Below are positions 52,839 through 61,429 of a stretch of DNA of 64,000 nucleotides, piece after piece. A model generated the notes under the pieces. The model was not told where the DNA came from, did not search any database, and worked only from the letters and a program-made list of their open reading frames with translations. Made by a program: the position numbers and the translations under genes. Every line of letters starts with the position of its first letter. Position 1 is the first letter of the stretch. The DNA lies in assembly GCA_020024265.1 (NCBI GenBank), contig JAHHTW010000007.1:19056-83055 (forward strand). Direction: 5' to 3'. Source of the DNA: Anaerotignum sp. (GTDB lineage Bacteria; Bacillota; Clostridia; Lachnospirales; Anaerotignaceae).

Positions 52839-53099
52839 ATGGGAATTATGGATGCATTTAATGATGAGGCTGGAAAAATCAATCATAGTAAGGGAAAGTA
52901 TCGTGTGATGCAGATTGTGCTGAGAGAAAAATTTGTGGGAAAAGGCTCAAAGAACTTTAGTGAAATCGAAGATCTTTGCAATGAACAGTATGCAGAAGGG
53001 TATCGCCTGCACACCTTTGCTCAGTCGACTGCTGCCTCTACCGGTTTTGGCGGTGGAGATCGAACCGTATGCAATTTGGTTTTTGAGAGAATGGATTGA
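52839..53099 (+). CDS. DUF4177-like small protein (cargo 5)
   Basis: 86 aa. YRVMQIVLREKF...EIEDLCNEQYAEGYRLHTFAQS...VCNLVFERMD has the alternating strand-helix-strand pattern of the DUF4177 family (parallel to LNELGKEGWELV-type text). AAAAAGGAG before the ATG. It lies between fossils 4 and 5, after the copy 4 promoter. Confidence 0.72.
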   Translation: MGIMDAFNDEAGKINHSKGKYRVMQIVLREKFVGKGSKNFSEIEDLCNEQYAEGYRLHTFAQSTAASTGFGGGDRTVCNLVFERMD

Positions 53100-53234
53100 T
53101 CTGAACTTGAGTACATACCAAAGCGAGAGGAACGGAAATCCATTGAGGCAGAAGTGTAGCACGAAAGCCCTTTCATCATTTGAAAGGAAAGGAAAGAGCC
53201 AATCGGTGGTTTAGTATGCTTGTTGCATACCTGT

Positions 53235-53315
53235 CTGACATGACGGGAAGCTTATTGGAGCAGAGAAATATGTTTTTGTAAATGATCTCACATAATGAAT
53301 GTGGTATTTTATACC
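53235..53315 (+). repeat. spoIVB 3'-end fossil, copy 5 (most decayed)
   Basis: GACGGGAAGCTTATTGGAGC (53240-53259) and ATGTTTTTGTAAATGATC (53268-53285) match the GKLIGAV...VFVND part of spoIVB; the rest is eroded (GTGGTATTTTAT). Confidence 0.65.
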
Positions 53316-53461
53316 AAAAGAAGTACCACAGAAAGGATACAACAGAGTTGAAAAAATCGGTTGAGGGAACAATGTGCAGGGCAAATTTTGTGCTGTAAAG
53401 AAATGGCATACTGATTTGGACAACCACCACATAATGGTGTCGCCATAGGAGGGACGGTCGA

Positions 53462-53842
53462 TTGAGGATACAATATCAAATTGCAGCAGCATGCAGTGCA
53501 GTGGTTGGTATCGCAGGAATCGTTTTTTATCAATACAATTACCGTATGCCGCTTAAAGATTATACACGATATGCGCTGTATATGGCAGTATTGGATGATG
53601 AAATCTGCCGCAATGAATTAGAAGGCAATTGTATTGGTGGAAAGGAAATTATTTTTCCCGAAAAATCCACATCACTGCAATATCGCTACCATTTGTTTCT
53701 GCAAACAAATCGTAAAAAGAGTAGAAAAAATATTTTGCATGAAATTTCAAAAATGGAACGCAGGCTTGTTGCATCCAAAAAGTATATGCATCAGAAGAAA
53801 GTGGATTTGGATATTGTCCATGTTTCCCAAAAAAGAGAATGA
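53462..53842 (+). CDS. Hypothetical membrane-anchored protein (cargo 6)
   Basis: 126 aa from TTG 53462, with AGGAGGGA about 10 bases upstream. One N-terminal membrane segment (IAAACSAVVGIAGIVFY), then a soluble, basic C-terminal part (LQTNRKKSRKNILHEISKMERRLVASKKYM) that looks helical. No family recognised. Follows the last spoIVB fossil. Confidence 0.65.
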   Translation: MRIQYQIAAACSAVVGIAGIVFYQYNYRMPLKDYTRYALYMAVLDDEICRNELEGNCIGGKEIIFPEKSTSLQYRYHLFLQTNRKKSRKNILHEISKMERRLVASKKYMHQKKVDLDIVHVSQKRE

Positions 53843-53872
53843 TGTATCTTTTGTACATATAATCGGTGTACG

Positions 53873-53905
53873 AAAAACGGTAGCGGTATCTCCTCTACCG
53901 TTTTT
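53873..53905 (+). terminator. Terminator at the distal end of the cassette array
   Basis: Stem AAAAACGGTAG / CTACCGTTTTT (53873-53883 with 53895-53905). Its 3' arm CCTCTACCGTTTTT is the same as in fossil copy 2 (50022-50036), so it may be a further repeat remnant. Confidence 0.75.
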
Positions 53906-54021
53906 GTATTTTATAATCATAAAAAAAATATTAAGATATTTGTTATCTTTTGGTCAACAAAAGTGTGATAGACTGAATTTTGTAAAGAGATATGGTCAGC
54001 GGATGGTTTGGGGGGATAAAC

Positions 54022-54705
54022 ATGGAAGCAAAGTATAAAAAATGGTATATCATAGTATCGCTACTTTTTTCTGCATGGGTGATGAACTTTGTGGATGGCT
54101 TTTTGCAACTACAATATTTATATAAATCTATACTAAAGCTGATACTGTTTTTGGGTATTCCTATGGGATATTTTATGCTTTACAGAGAAGAACGGCATCA
54201 CTTGAAAACAATCATAACTCCGAGGAAAAAAGATTTTGTATCTGCACTGCTCTTTGGTATTTGCGTTTATGCAGTGATACTACTGGCATACTTTATATTG
54301 AGAGGGCATATAGACCTCTTTGTTATTCGGGATCAGCTGACATCCGGCATTGGTGTCAATGAGGATAATTTTTTATATGTTGCGATTTATATTTCATTTG
54401 TCAATTCTTTTTTGGAGGAGCTGTTTTTTCGGGGTTATGCGTTTTTGATATTGAAAAAAGAAACCAGTCGGTGGTTTGCATATCTGTTCAGTGCGTTGCT
54501 GTTTGCCGTATATCATGTCGGAATGACAAGCAAGTGGTTTCATTGGGGCATATATCTGTTGGCATTGGCAGGGTTGTTTGTGGGCGGTTGCATATTTAAT
54601 TTTCTCAATGACAGATGCGAAAATATTTATCCTTCATGGTTGGTGCATATGTGTGCCAATTTTGCAATCAATACTGTCGGCTTTCTATTGTTTGGATTGC
54701 TGTAA
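54022..54705 (+). CDS. CPBP-family intramembrane (Abi/CAAX-like) protease
   Basis: 227 aa, about seven hydrophobic segments. CPBP motifs: FLEELFFRGYAFLIL (EExxxR), FAVYHVGM and WLVHMCANFAIN (His motifs). Bacterial members include bacteriocin-immunity and processing proteins. Start 54022 follows GGGGGGAT; the upstream frame has no site. It lies just beyond the spoIVB cassette array. Confidence 0.88.
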   Translation: MEAKYKKWYIIVSLLFSAWVMNFVDGFLQLQYLYKSILKLILFLGIPMGYFMLYREERHHLKTIITPRKKDFVSALLFGICVYAVILLAYFILRGHIDLFVIRDQLTSGIGVNEDNFLYVAIYISFVNSFLEELFFRGYAFLILKKETSRWFAYLFSALLFAVYHVGMTSKWFHWGIYLLALAGLFVGGCIFNFLNDRCENIYPSWLVHMCANFAINTVGFLLFGLL

Positions 54706-54746
54706 GCGTTTTCGTATATCAAAAAGGTATACAGAAACGACAATGG

Positions 54747-54787
54747 AACAAAAGCACCACCTTTTGCAGGTGGCGCTTTTGTTTCGG
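54747..54787. terminator. Bidirectional terminator between CPBP and ABC permease genes
   Basis: 15-bp stem AACAAAAGCACCACC / GGTGGCGCTTTTGTT (54747-54761 with 54769-54783), one mismatch; lies three bases from the end of the converging minus-strand gene. Confidence 0.85.
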
Positions 54788-54789
54788 TG

Positions 54790-55605
54790 TTATTCCAAGT
54801 TTAAGCGGTGACGCAGGAAGTATACGGTCAAGAAATAAAATACCGCAGTATACAAACTGGAAACTACAGTCATACATAAGAGCATAATATGAGAAGCTGC
54901 ATACATGGACATATGGGAGGATATGAACGATATGATGTTGTCCCAATGGATCAATGGTATGAAAAACATCAATAGGGCAATCAAGAACTGTAATAAAAGT
55001 TGTAGCCCGAAGAAAATCAGGAAGAAGTACAGCAGCTTGTGCTTGGAAAAGCTATGGCTGATTGCCAGAGCAGCATATACCTGAAAACATACATGCGCAT
55101 AAGATAACGCAAAGACAATGAAATATTCTATACAAGAAAGAATAATATGTACGTATTCTATGTCCCAATGTAAGAAGCTGAACATGATTTTCAAATCATG
55201 TATAAATGTTGTCAAAAAGTCCATGCGGAAGGACAATATGAAAAATGCAAGCAGTATGACAGCGATGGTTGCAGTATACCAAATCAAAGAAACCAAGAAT
55301 TTTGCCCAGATATGATGATGGATGGATACAGGGAGTGTCATCATCATATATCCTTCATCCTGTAAGAGATTGCGATAAAATCGCTGGATCATCAAAACAA
55401 AGGCAATGACACATACCCCACAAATGGACAATACAAATGCAGTAAGTGACAGAACCCCCAATGCATATAAAATTGGATGATCGCTGGATACCATCTGGTA
55501 TATGAAAAAATGCGCACAAAAAGCGGTTGCCAATACAATCAAAAATAAAGGCAGCATAATACGACTGGTAGCACGCAATTCATGTTTCATTAGTTTTGTT
55601 AGCAT
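54790..55605 (-). CDS. ABC transporter membrane subunit (ABC-2-like)
   Basis: 271 aa, six membrane helices, after a KLMKHELRATSRIMLPLFL cytoplasmic start that is typical of ABC-2-type permeases in GntR-controlled operons. The substrate is unknown; such transporters (Ytr/BcrAB-like) often answer to cell-wall antibiotics. Overlaps the ATPase gene by 7 bases. Confidence 0.85.
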   Translation of the reverse strand: MLTKLMKHELRATSRIMLPLFLIVLATAFCAHFFIYQMVSSDHPILYALGVLSLTAFVLSICGVCVIAFVLMIQRFYRNLLQDEGYMMMTLPVSIHHHIWAKFLVSLIWYTATIAVILLAFFILSFRMDFLTTFIHDLKIMFSFLHWDIEYVHIILSCIEYFIVFALSYAHVCFQVYAALAISHSFSKHKLLYFFLIFFGLQLLLQFLIALLMFFIPLIHWDNIISFISSHMSMYAASHIMLLCMTVVSSLYTAVFYFLTVYFLRHRLNLE

Positions 55606-56294
55606 CTGAACACCTCCCTGAAATATGCATCTACACTCATTTCTTTTTCCTCTCGAATGGTATCTACAGTGGTTTGCAATACAACATGCCCCTGATTGAT
55701 GAAAATGACATCGTCCAATATTTTTTCTACATCTGCAATCAAATGTGTGGATATGATGACAGATGCCTCCGGATTGTAGTTTCCGATAATTGTGGATAGG
55801 ATATAGTCCCGTGTTGCAGGATCTACACCGCCAATGGGTTCATCCAGAAGATAAAGCTTTGCCAAACGACTCATTACCATAATAAGCTGCACTTTCTCCT
55901 GTGTACCCTTGCTCATTTGTTTCAACCGTTGCTTGGATGGAATTTGCAGATGTTTGAGCATTTTTTCTGCTGTATCCCGTTGAAAGTCTGTATAAAAATC
56001 TTCATAAAAGTCTAAAATTTGTGTTGTGGTCATCCATTTTGGAATGGCTGAGCGTTCCGGTAGATAGCTGACCATGGCATGTGTTTGCTTACCGGGAAGG
56101 GTATTGCAAACCAATATTTTCCCCTGTGAAGGTGTCAATAAGGCGTTTGCCAGCTTTATGAGTGTTGTTTTTCCGCTGCCGTTTGGCCCAAGAAGTCCAA
56201 CAATGCGCCCGGATTCTATGGATAAATTGATATCCTGTAAAGCTGGGATTTTACCATATGTTTTGGTTAAATTTTGACATTCCAAAATTTTCAT
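55599..56294 (-). CDS. ABC transporter ATP-binding protein
   Basis: 231 aa. Walker A LLGPNGSGKTTLIKL, signature in QMSKGTQEKVQLIMVMSRL (SKGTQ, as in YtrB-type ATPases), Walker B LYLLDEPIGGVDPATR, H-loop ISTHLIADVE. Middle gene of GntR-ATPase-permease; both junctions overlap. Confidence 0.93.
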   Translation of the reverse strand: MKILECQNLTKTYGKIPALQDINLSIESGRIVGLLGPNGSGKTTLIKLANALLTPSQGKILVCNTLPGKQTHAMVSYLPERSAIPKWMTTTQILDFYEDFYTDFQRDTAEKMLKHLQIPSKQRLKQMSKGTQEKVQLIMVMSRLAKLYLLDEPIGGVDPATRDYILSTIIGNYNPEASVIISTHLIADVEKILDDVIFINQGHVVLQTTVDTIREEKEMSVDAYFREVFRC

Positions 56295-56668
56295 GGTTGC
56301 ATGCCCTCCTTTCTGCTGCGTTCCTGTAATAATGCAAGTACATCCTCTTGTTGAAACCCTAAATTTTCCATAGCGTCTAAAAACGATTGTATATGGCGTT
56401 CTGCCAAGTGATGTTTTGTTTGTTCAATCATTGTCTTGTCCTCCGTTACAAATCTTCCGGCAGTACGTTGGCTGTACACCAGACCATCTCGTTCCAATTC
56501 TGAAAGTGCACGTTGCATGGTATTTGGATTTACGCCTGCTTCTGTTGCAAGCTCACGCACAGAAGGCAGACGTTCACCCAAAGGAAATTGGTTTGTAACA
56601 ATGCCTACTTTGATTTGTTCAATGAGCTGTGTATAAATGGGAGCAGCGTCAGAAAATATCCACTTCAT
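56291..56668 (-). CDS. GntR-family regulator, YtrA type
   Basis: 125 aa. IYTQLIEQIKVGIVTNQFPLGERLPSVRELATEAGVNPNTMQRALSELERDGLVYSQRTAGRFV is a complete GntR wHTH; the short C-terminal part marks the YtrA subgroup that represses adjacent ABC operons. AGGAGGTGG before ATG. Overlaps the ATPase gene (ATGA). Confidence 0.94.
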   Translation of the reverse strand: MKWIFSDAAPIYTQLIEQIKVGIVTNQFPLGERLPSVRELATEAGVNPNTMQRALSELERDGLVYSQRTAGRFVTEDKTMIEQTKHHLAERHIQSFLDAMENLGFQQEDVLALLQERSRKEGMQP

Positions 56669-56682
56669 AATCCACCTCCTGT

Positions 56683-56735
56683 TGTATTATTGTACTATTT
56701 AATTAATACAATAGCACAAAAATTTATTTTGTCAA
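56683..56735 (-). promoter_or_regulatory. Promoter and YtrA-like operator of the GntR/ABC operon
   Basis: TTGACA on the minus strand (56735-56730), then TATTGT (56713-56708) at 16 bases. An inverted repeat TGTATTA-N14-TAATACA (56683-56689 and 56704-56710) overlaps the -10 and start. This is the expected place for self-repression. Confidence 0.65.
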
Positions 56736-57025
56736 GAACTTTTTTCCTTTTTTGTGTTCGATGTAGTGCGCAGCAACAAATATAGTCCGTTTTTTCTATG
56801 CAATCGAGCCAATTTGATATATAATAAAAACAAAAAGATTGCGAACGATAAAAAGACAATACATGAGAGAAGAAGAAAAAGATTGACAGAAACGCTATTT
56901 GATTTCGGAACAAAGGAAACGAGGAATATCAAGCAAAGACGCATGAATGTTATGGTATCACCATCAAAAACATGACAAAAAAATCCAAATGGAATTTTTG
57001 ATATGAATCAAAGGAGTAGAAAAAA

Positions 57026-57826
57026 ATGAAATATTACTTTATCGACTTTGAAAATGTCCATAGTGATGGCTTTTATGGCATGGAACAAGTCAACAAAGGC
57101 GACGTGATTTATGTTATTTATTCGGAGCGTAGTAAGGTTTTTTCGTTGGAAATTGTAGAAAAAGCAGCAATACAAGGGGCAGAACTGAAAGCATATAAAG
57201 TAGAAGTCGGCAGCAAAAATGCTTTGGATTTCCAACTGTCCTCATTTCTGGGATACATCATTGGAAAATGTGATGACATAGATTGTTCCTATGCCATTGT
57301 TTCCAAGGATATGGGGTATGATAAGGTCGTAAGCTTTTGGAAAAATCGTGGTAGAAAGATACAAAGAATTGTTAATTTATCGGGAAAAGAAACACTTTCC
57401 AATTTGCCTGCACTTGTACCATCTGAGAAAAAGCAGGAAGAAAAGCGGATACTTGCAGATGTACAACCACCTGCCAAAGTCGCACCATGCAAAGAAGCAG
57501 AGCAGGAAACAAGCATGCAAACAGAACCGAAAAACGAACAGAAAACAAAACAACAGCCACATGCACAGAAAACAGCAGCAAAATCTACGCAGATCTCCAA
57601 AAATTCACAAACAAAGAAAAAGTGTATCACAAAGGCAACAGAGGAAGAAGTGCGTCGCTTATTATCATCAGAGGAGTATTCGGATACCATTTTGGGAATC
57701 ATCAATAAATTTAAAACAAAACAAGCCATTAGCAATGGTTTGAGTAAGGAATTGCGGGATAGCAAAAAAGCAGGATCTATTTATAAAAAATTAAAACCAT
57801 TGCTGAAAGAGAAGAAAAAGACATGA
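57026..57826 (+). CDS. PIN/NYN-like domain protein with low-complexity basic linker
   Basis: 266 aa. Residues 1-~115 form a PIN/NYN-like nuclease fold: YYFIDFENVHSDGF with the first acidic residues, KNALDFQLSSFLGYII, and AIVSKDMGYDKVVSFW with the last Asp. A Gln/Lys/Thr-rich disordered stretch (about 125-205) leads to a helical C-terminal domain (TKATEEEVRRLLSSEEYSDTIL). Probably acts on RNA, but no target can be told. AAAGGAG before ATG. Monocistronic. Confidence 0.82.
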   Translation: MKYYFIDFENVHSDGFYGMEQVNKGDVIYVIYSERSKVFSLEIVEKAAIQGAELKAYKVEVGSKNALDFQLSSFLGYIIGKCDDIDCSYAIVSKDMGYDKVVSFWKNRGRKIQRIVNLSGKETLSNLPALVPSEKKQEEKRILADVQPPAKVAPCKEAEQETSMQTEPKNEQKTKQQPHAQKTAAKSTQISKNSQTKKKCITKATEEEVRRLLSSEEYSDTILGIINKFKTKQAISNGLSKELRDSKKAGSIYKKLKPLLKEKKKT

Positions 57827-58278
57827 GAGCAATACGGTTTTTGCTGAAAAGAAACAAAGGAGAAAAGCATGAAACAGAAATGCGGAAAACGAATTTCTGA
57901 TTAGCAGGGAATATCAATCAGAATGATATTGGAACATGGCAGAGCGTTACCAAAAGAATAGACAGAAATCCTATGAACAATTCCGGATGAAACAATGATC
58001 AAAGCACAGTTGTGTTAAATGTGCTTTCCTTAGCAGCGTATGGGGAAGGATTGTCTTTGATCGAATGAAATGGAGGAGTAATTTTTCCAAAATATCGGCT
58101 GTAGGTGCTCTGATTTCTTATGGATTTGCGAAAGTGTATCATGTGGTGGATTTTGCTGCAAGATGTATTGCGGGTTTGTACCTGATAAACATATACCATT
58201 GAATCAAAAGCATCATTTTTGGCTTGTGGACAGAAGGTGCATTTTTTTCATAAGAGAAACAAAGGAGGTGTCGTGGAA
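57827..58278. other. Intergenic region before the sigma-54 activator, possible gene remnant
   Basis: About 450 bases. An 11-codon frame with a good AAAGGAG (start 57869) reads MKQKCGKRISD. Around 58015-58190 the sequence is less AT-rich and codon-like in pieces, but stops break every frame; it may be an eroded gene. No terminator or RNA element was recognised. Confidence 0.4.
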
Positions 58279-59706
58279 ATGACACAGCTGATGAAGATAC
58301 AGCCTTTTATTCAGGCTTATGTGCAAGCGATTGCTTCGATCTTGGAGGCAGATGTTACGGTAGTAGACCAAAGGTTGATTCGTGTGGCAGGTACAGGAGA
58401 TTATTCTGATGAAATCGGCAATACCGTTTCCCATACAAGCTTTTTTGAAAGTATATTGAAAACTGGCAAAAGCGGTATTATTCGAGATGTTATGAAAGAT
58501 CCATGCTGTGCAAACTGCGAAAAACGCACCAGCTGTAAGGAATTGGCAAATTTGTCATACCCCATTTTTCAAAATGAGCGTGTGGTCGGGATTATATCTA
58601 TCATTGCTTTTCGAGAGGAACAAAGAGAAAATTTACGCATGCATACAGAGAAATTGGAAGAATTTCTGAAATATATGAGTATGCTTTTGGAAAGTAAACT
58701 GTATACAGATGAGGCAAAAAACAGATTGGAAGAACAACTCAAAGTGGTGCATGATGCAGAGCGTGTCTGGTCGTTTGTGGGTGATAGTCCCAAAATGCGA
58801 GAAGCCCTGCGTATTGGACAGAAAGTAGCACAATCGGATTCCACGGTATTTCTTTATGGCGAAAGTGGCACAGGCAAAGAAATTATGGCAAGAATGATCC
58901 ATGATTTGAGCAATCGACGGGAAAAACTGATGATTTCTGTGAACTGTGCGGCAATTCCGGAGCATTTGGTTGAAAGTGAGTTGTTTGGCTATGAAGAAGG
59001 AGCGTTTACCGGAGCGAAAAAAAACGGTTCTATTGGAAAGTTTGAGCTTGCACACCAAAGCACTATTTTTTTAGATGAAATTGGAGATATGCCTTTGCAT
59101 GTGCAGACCAAGCTATTACGTGTTTTGCAGGAGCAACAGGTAGAGCGCATTGGTGGGAAAAAACCGATTCCCATAGATATTCGTGTGATTTGTGCAACCA
59201 ATAAAAATCTGGCAGAGATGGTGGCTGAGGGAACATTTCGAGAAGATTTATATTACCGTTTGAATATCATACCCATTGTGCTGCCTCCTTTGCGTGAGCG
59301 AAAAAAGGATATCCCTGCGTTGGTTTCGTATTACTTGGAATATTATCATCAAAAACTTGGAAAAACCATGTTGGATTTTTCACAACAGGCAATGCAGGCA
59401 ATGATACAGTATGATTGGCCTGGGAATGTGCGAGAATTGAAAAATATTGTAGAGTATCTGGTCAATATTGTAGATGGAGATTTTGTGGATATTACGGATT
59501 TACCGGAGCATATTATGCTTTCCACGGCAGATGGCAAACAGATGCGTACATTGGATGAGATGATGGCAGACTATGAAAAAAGAGTGCTTTCTCGTATGAT
59601 TCCAAAGAATGCATCTTTGGAAGAAAAGAACCAAATAGCGGATCTATTGCAAATCAGTCAGGCAACATTGTATCGCAAATTAAAAAAATATGATTTGCTT
59701 TCATGA
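58279..59706 (+). CDS. Sigma-54-dependent transcriptional activator (bEBP)
   Basis: 475 aa. An N-terminal sensory domain (about 1-150) has a Cys cluster, C76, C77, C80, C86 (DPCCANCEKRTSCKEL), that could bind a metal or Fe-S centre. The AAA+ domain has Walker A LYGESGTGKE, the sigma-54 loop EEGAFTGAKK (GAFTGA) and Walker B TIFLDEIGDMP; a Fis-type HTH ends it (IADLLQISQATLYRKLKKYDLL). ATG 58279 follows AAAGGAGGTG. The -24/-12 promoter just downstream, before the cyuA-like gene, is the obvious target. Confidence 0.93.
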   Translation: MTQLMKIQPFIQAYVQAIASILEADVTVVDQRLIRVAGTGDYSDEIGNTVSHTSFFESILKTGKSGIIRDVMKDPCCANCEKRTSCKELANLSYPIFQNERVVGIISIIAFREEQRENLRMHTEKLEEFLKYMSMLLESKLYTDEAKNRLEEQLKVVHDAERVWSFVGDSPKMREALRIGQKVAQSDSTVFLYGESGTGKEIMARMIHDLSNRREKLMISVNCAAIPEHLVESELFGYEEGAFTGAKKNGSIGKFELAHQSTIFLDEIGDMPLHVQTKLLRVLQEQQVERIGGKKPIPIDIRVICATNKNLAEMVAEGTFREDLYYRLNIIPIVLPPLRERKKDIPALVSYYLEYYHQKLGKTMLDFSQQAMQAMIQYDWPGNVRELKNIVEYLVNIVDGDFVDITDLPEHIMLSTADGKQMRTLDEMMADYEKRVLSRMIPKNASLEEKNQIADLLQISQATLYRKLKKYDLLS

Positions 59707-59778
59707 GTGAAGCAATGGGTTTATTTTTTTGATTCAAAGTCAATTGGTTGTTTGGTAATATATTTGTTCTCAAAAATG

Positions 59779-59817
59779 AGAATTGATTGTCAATTTTGAT
59801 AATCAATTCTTTTTTTT
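59779..59817 (+). terminator. Intrinsic terminator of the sigma-54 activator gene
   Basis: 10-bp AGAATTGATT / AATCAATTCT stem (59779-59788 with 59801-59810), followed by TTTTTTT. Confidence 0.85.
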
Positions 59818-59988
59818 GAAATAAGGGAGAAAATCCTCTGTATCATGTAAATTTGCAGAAAATACGGAGATGTTACATATAGATTGTTTTGTAGATCTAT
59901 CTGCTTTATTCGCAAATTTGAGAAATTTTATGATATAAGAAACGAAAAAAAATATCGGTTTTTGGCTGTTTTTTCGTAGAAATATTGC

Positions 59989-60005
59989 TTGGCACGGAAA
60001 TTGCT
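59989..60005 (+). promoter_or_regulatory. Sigma-54 (-24/-12) promoter of the cyuA-like gene
   Basis: TTGGCACGGAAATTGCT matches the consensus YTGGCACGrNNNTTGCW at all conserved positions, with exact GG-to-GC spacing. Transcription would start near 60017, ~38 bases before the gene. An activator binding site should lie in 59820-59980; TAGATTGTTTTGTAGATCTA (59880-59899) is a candidate. Confidence 0.93.
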
Positions 60006-60054
60006 TTTATATAGGGCAAAGGATGTCATGATAAAAAATTTGGGAGGTATTTGT

Positions 60055-61335
60055 ATGGAAATCAAAAAAGCATTAGAAGCAGTCAGAGGAGAAATGAAAC
60101 CAAGCATGGGTTGCACAGAACCGGTTGCCATTGGATTGGCTGTTTCCAGAGCGTGTGCGATGCTTTCTGAGCCGGCACAGCATTTGGATATGGTAATCAG
60201 CTCCAATATTTTTAAGAATGCATATAGTGTACAGATTCCAAATGCAGGAACAAATGGAATCCCGCTATCCTGTGTATTGGGGTGCTTGTTGGCAAAGCCA
60301 GACAATACAATGGAAATTTTTGCAAGCATCAAACCGGAACATGTAGCAGAAGGGAAAAAATTGGTCGAAGCTGGATTTGTTGATATAAAGGTAGAACAAA
60401 GCAGTCAGTTTTATATTTCCTGTATCGCAACCAACGAGAAGGAAAGTGCAAAGACCATCACTGTAGATGCGCATGATCATTTGGTATATGCAGAAAAAGA
60501 CGGAAAGGTTCTTTTGGACAAGCGTACAGCAGAAGGTACAGAAAATAAGGAAAGCATGGATTTTGATATTACAAAATACACATTTGCAGATTTTCTATAT
60601 GCTGCAAAAAATGTAGAGATCAGTGACCTGACCTTCATCAAAGAAGGCGTAGAAATGAATTTGGAAATTGCAAAGCGTGGTTTGGAAAAACGGTATGCAC
60701 TCGGCATTGGCCCTGCTATGCAAAAAATGATGCAAAACGGTGCATTGTCTCAAGATATGGTGACAGATGTAAAGTTGACGACAGCAGCGGCTTGTGATTT
60801 TCGTATGAGTGGTGGCAATGGTTCTGTTATGACATATCTGGGTAGTGGCAATCAAGGGATTGAAAGCATGATTCCCATTGCAGTTGCAGCAAAGCATTTG
60901 CAGGTGTCAGAGGAAACCATGTTGCGTGCGGAATTTTTGGGCATGCTGTGTATCATGTATATGAAAAAATATGTTGGCAGACTTTCTCCTATCTGTGGTG
61001 CAACGTTGGCTGGGGCAGGATCTGCGGCAGGAATGGCTTATATGATGGGTGGCGGTTTGGAGCAGATTTCCGGTGCAGTACAGAATATGATGGGTGGTGT
61101 TGCTGGCATGTTCTGTGATGGTGCAAAGGGCGGTTGTGCATTGAAGCTTTCTATTTGTGCAGGAGAAGCTGTATATGCAGCGATGTATGCAATGGATGGC
61201 AGTATTATTGCAGATACAGACGGGATTATTAGCAATGATGTAGAAGAAACCACAAAAAATCTCACAAAGCTTTCTCAGGAAGGTTTGGCAGATGTTGATA
61301 TGAAAGTCATTGAAATTATGCAACATAAAAAATAA
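60055..61335 (+). CDS. cyuA: L-cysteine desulfidase / L-serine dehydratase-alpha-like protein (CyuA/UPF0597 family)
   Basis: 426 aa. The family degrades L-cysteine to pyruvate, ammonia and sulfide with a [4Fe-4S] cluster; some members were annotated as serine dehydratase. Conserved elements: PSMGCTEPVAIGLA (C20), SPICGATLAGAGSAAG (C314), MFCDGAKGGCALK (C354, C361), and IPNAGTNG. GGGAGGT before ATG 60055. It is under a sigma-54 promoter and next to an activator, so it is probably induced by cysteine or a related amino acid. Confidence 0.9.
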   Translation: MEIKKALEAVRGEMKPSMGCTEPVAIGLAVSRACAMLSEPAQHLDMVISSNIFKNAYSVQIPNAGTNGIPLSCVLGCLLAKPDNTMEIFASIKPEHVAEGKKLVEAGFVDIKVEQSSQFYISCIATNEKESAKTITVDAHDHLVYAEKDGKVLLDKRTAEGTENKESMDFDITKYTFADFLYAAKNVEISDLTFIKEGVEMNLEIAKRGLEKRYALGIGPAMQKMMQNGALSQDMVTDVKLTTAAACDFRMSGGNGSVMTYLGSGNQGIESMIPIAVAAKHLQVSEETMLRAEFLGMLCIMYMKKYVGRLSPICGATLAGAGSAAGMAYMMGGGLEQISGAVQNMMGGVAGMFCDGAKGGCALKLSICAGEAVYAAMYAMDGSIIADTDGIISNDVEETTKNLTKLSQEGLADVDMKVIEIMQHKK

Positions 61336-61398
61336 TCAGATTTTGGAAGTATCCTTTTGGAAATTTGAATATAAAGTGAAGCATAGATATACAATCCG

Positions 61399-61427
61399 AA
61401 CCACCAGTTCACTGGTGGTTTGTTTTT
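61399..61427 (+). terminator. Intrinsic terminator of cyuA
   Basis: Perfect 10-bp stem AACCACCAGT / ACTGGTGGTT (61399-61408 with 61411-61420) and TGTTTTT. A 2-base loop implies the inner pair opens. Confidence 0.8.
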
Positions 61428-61429
61428 GC

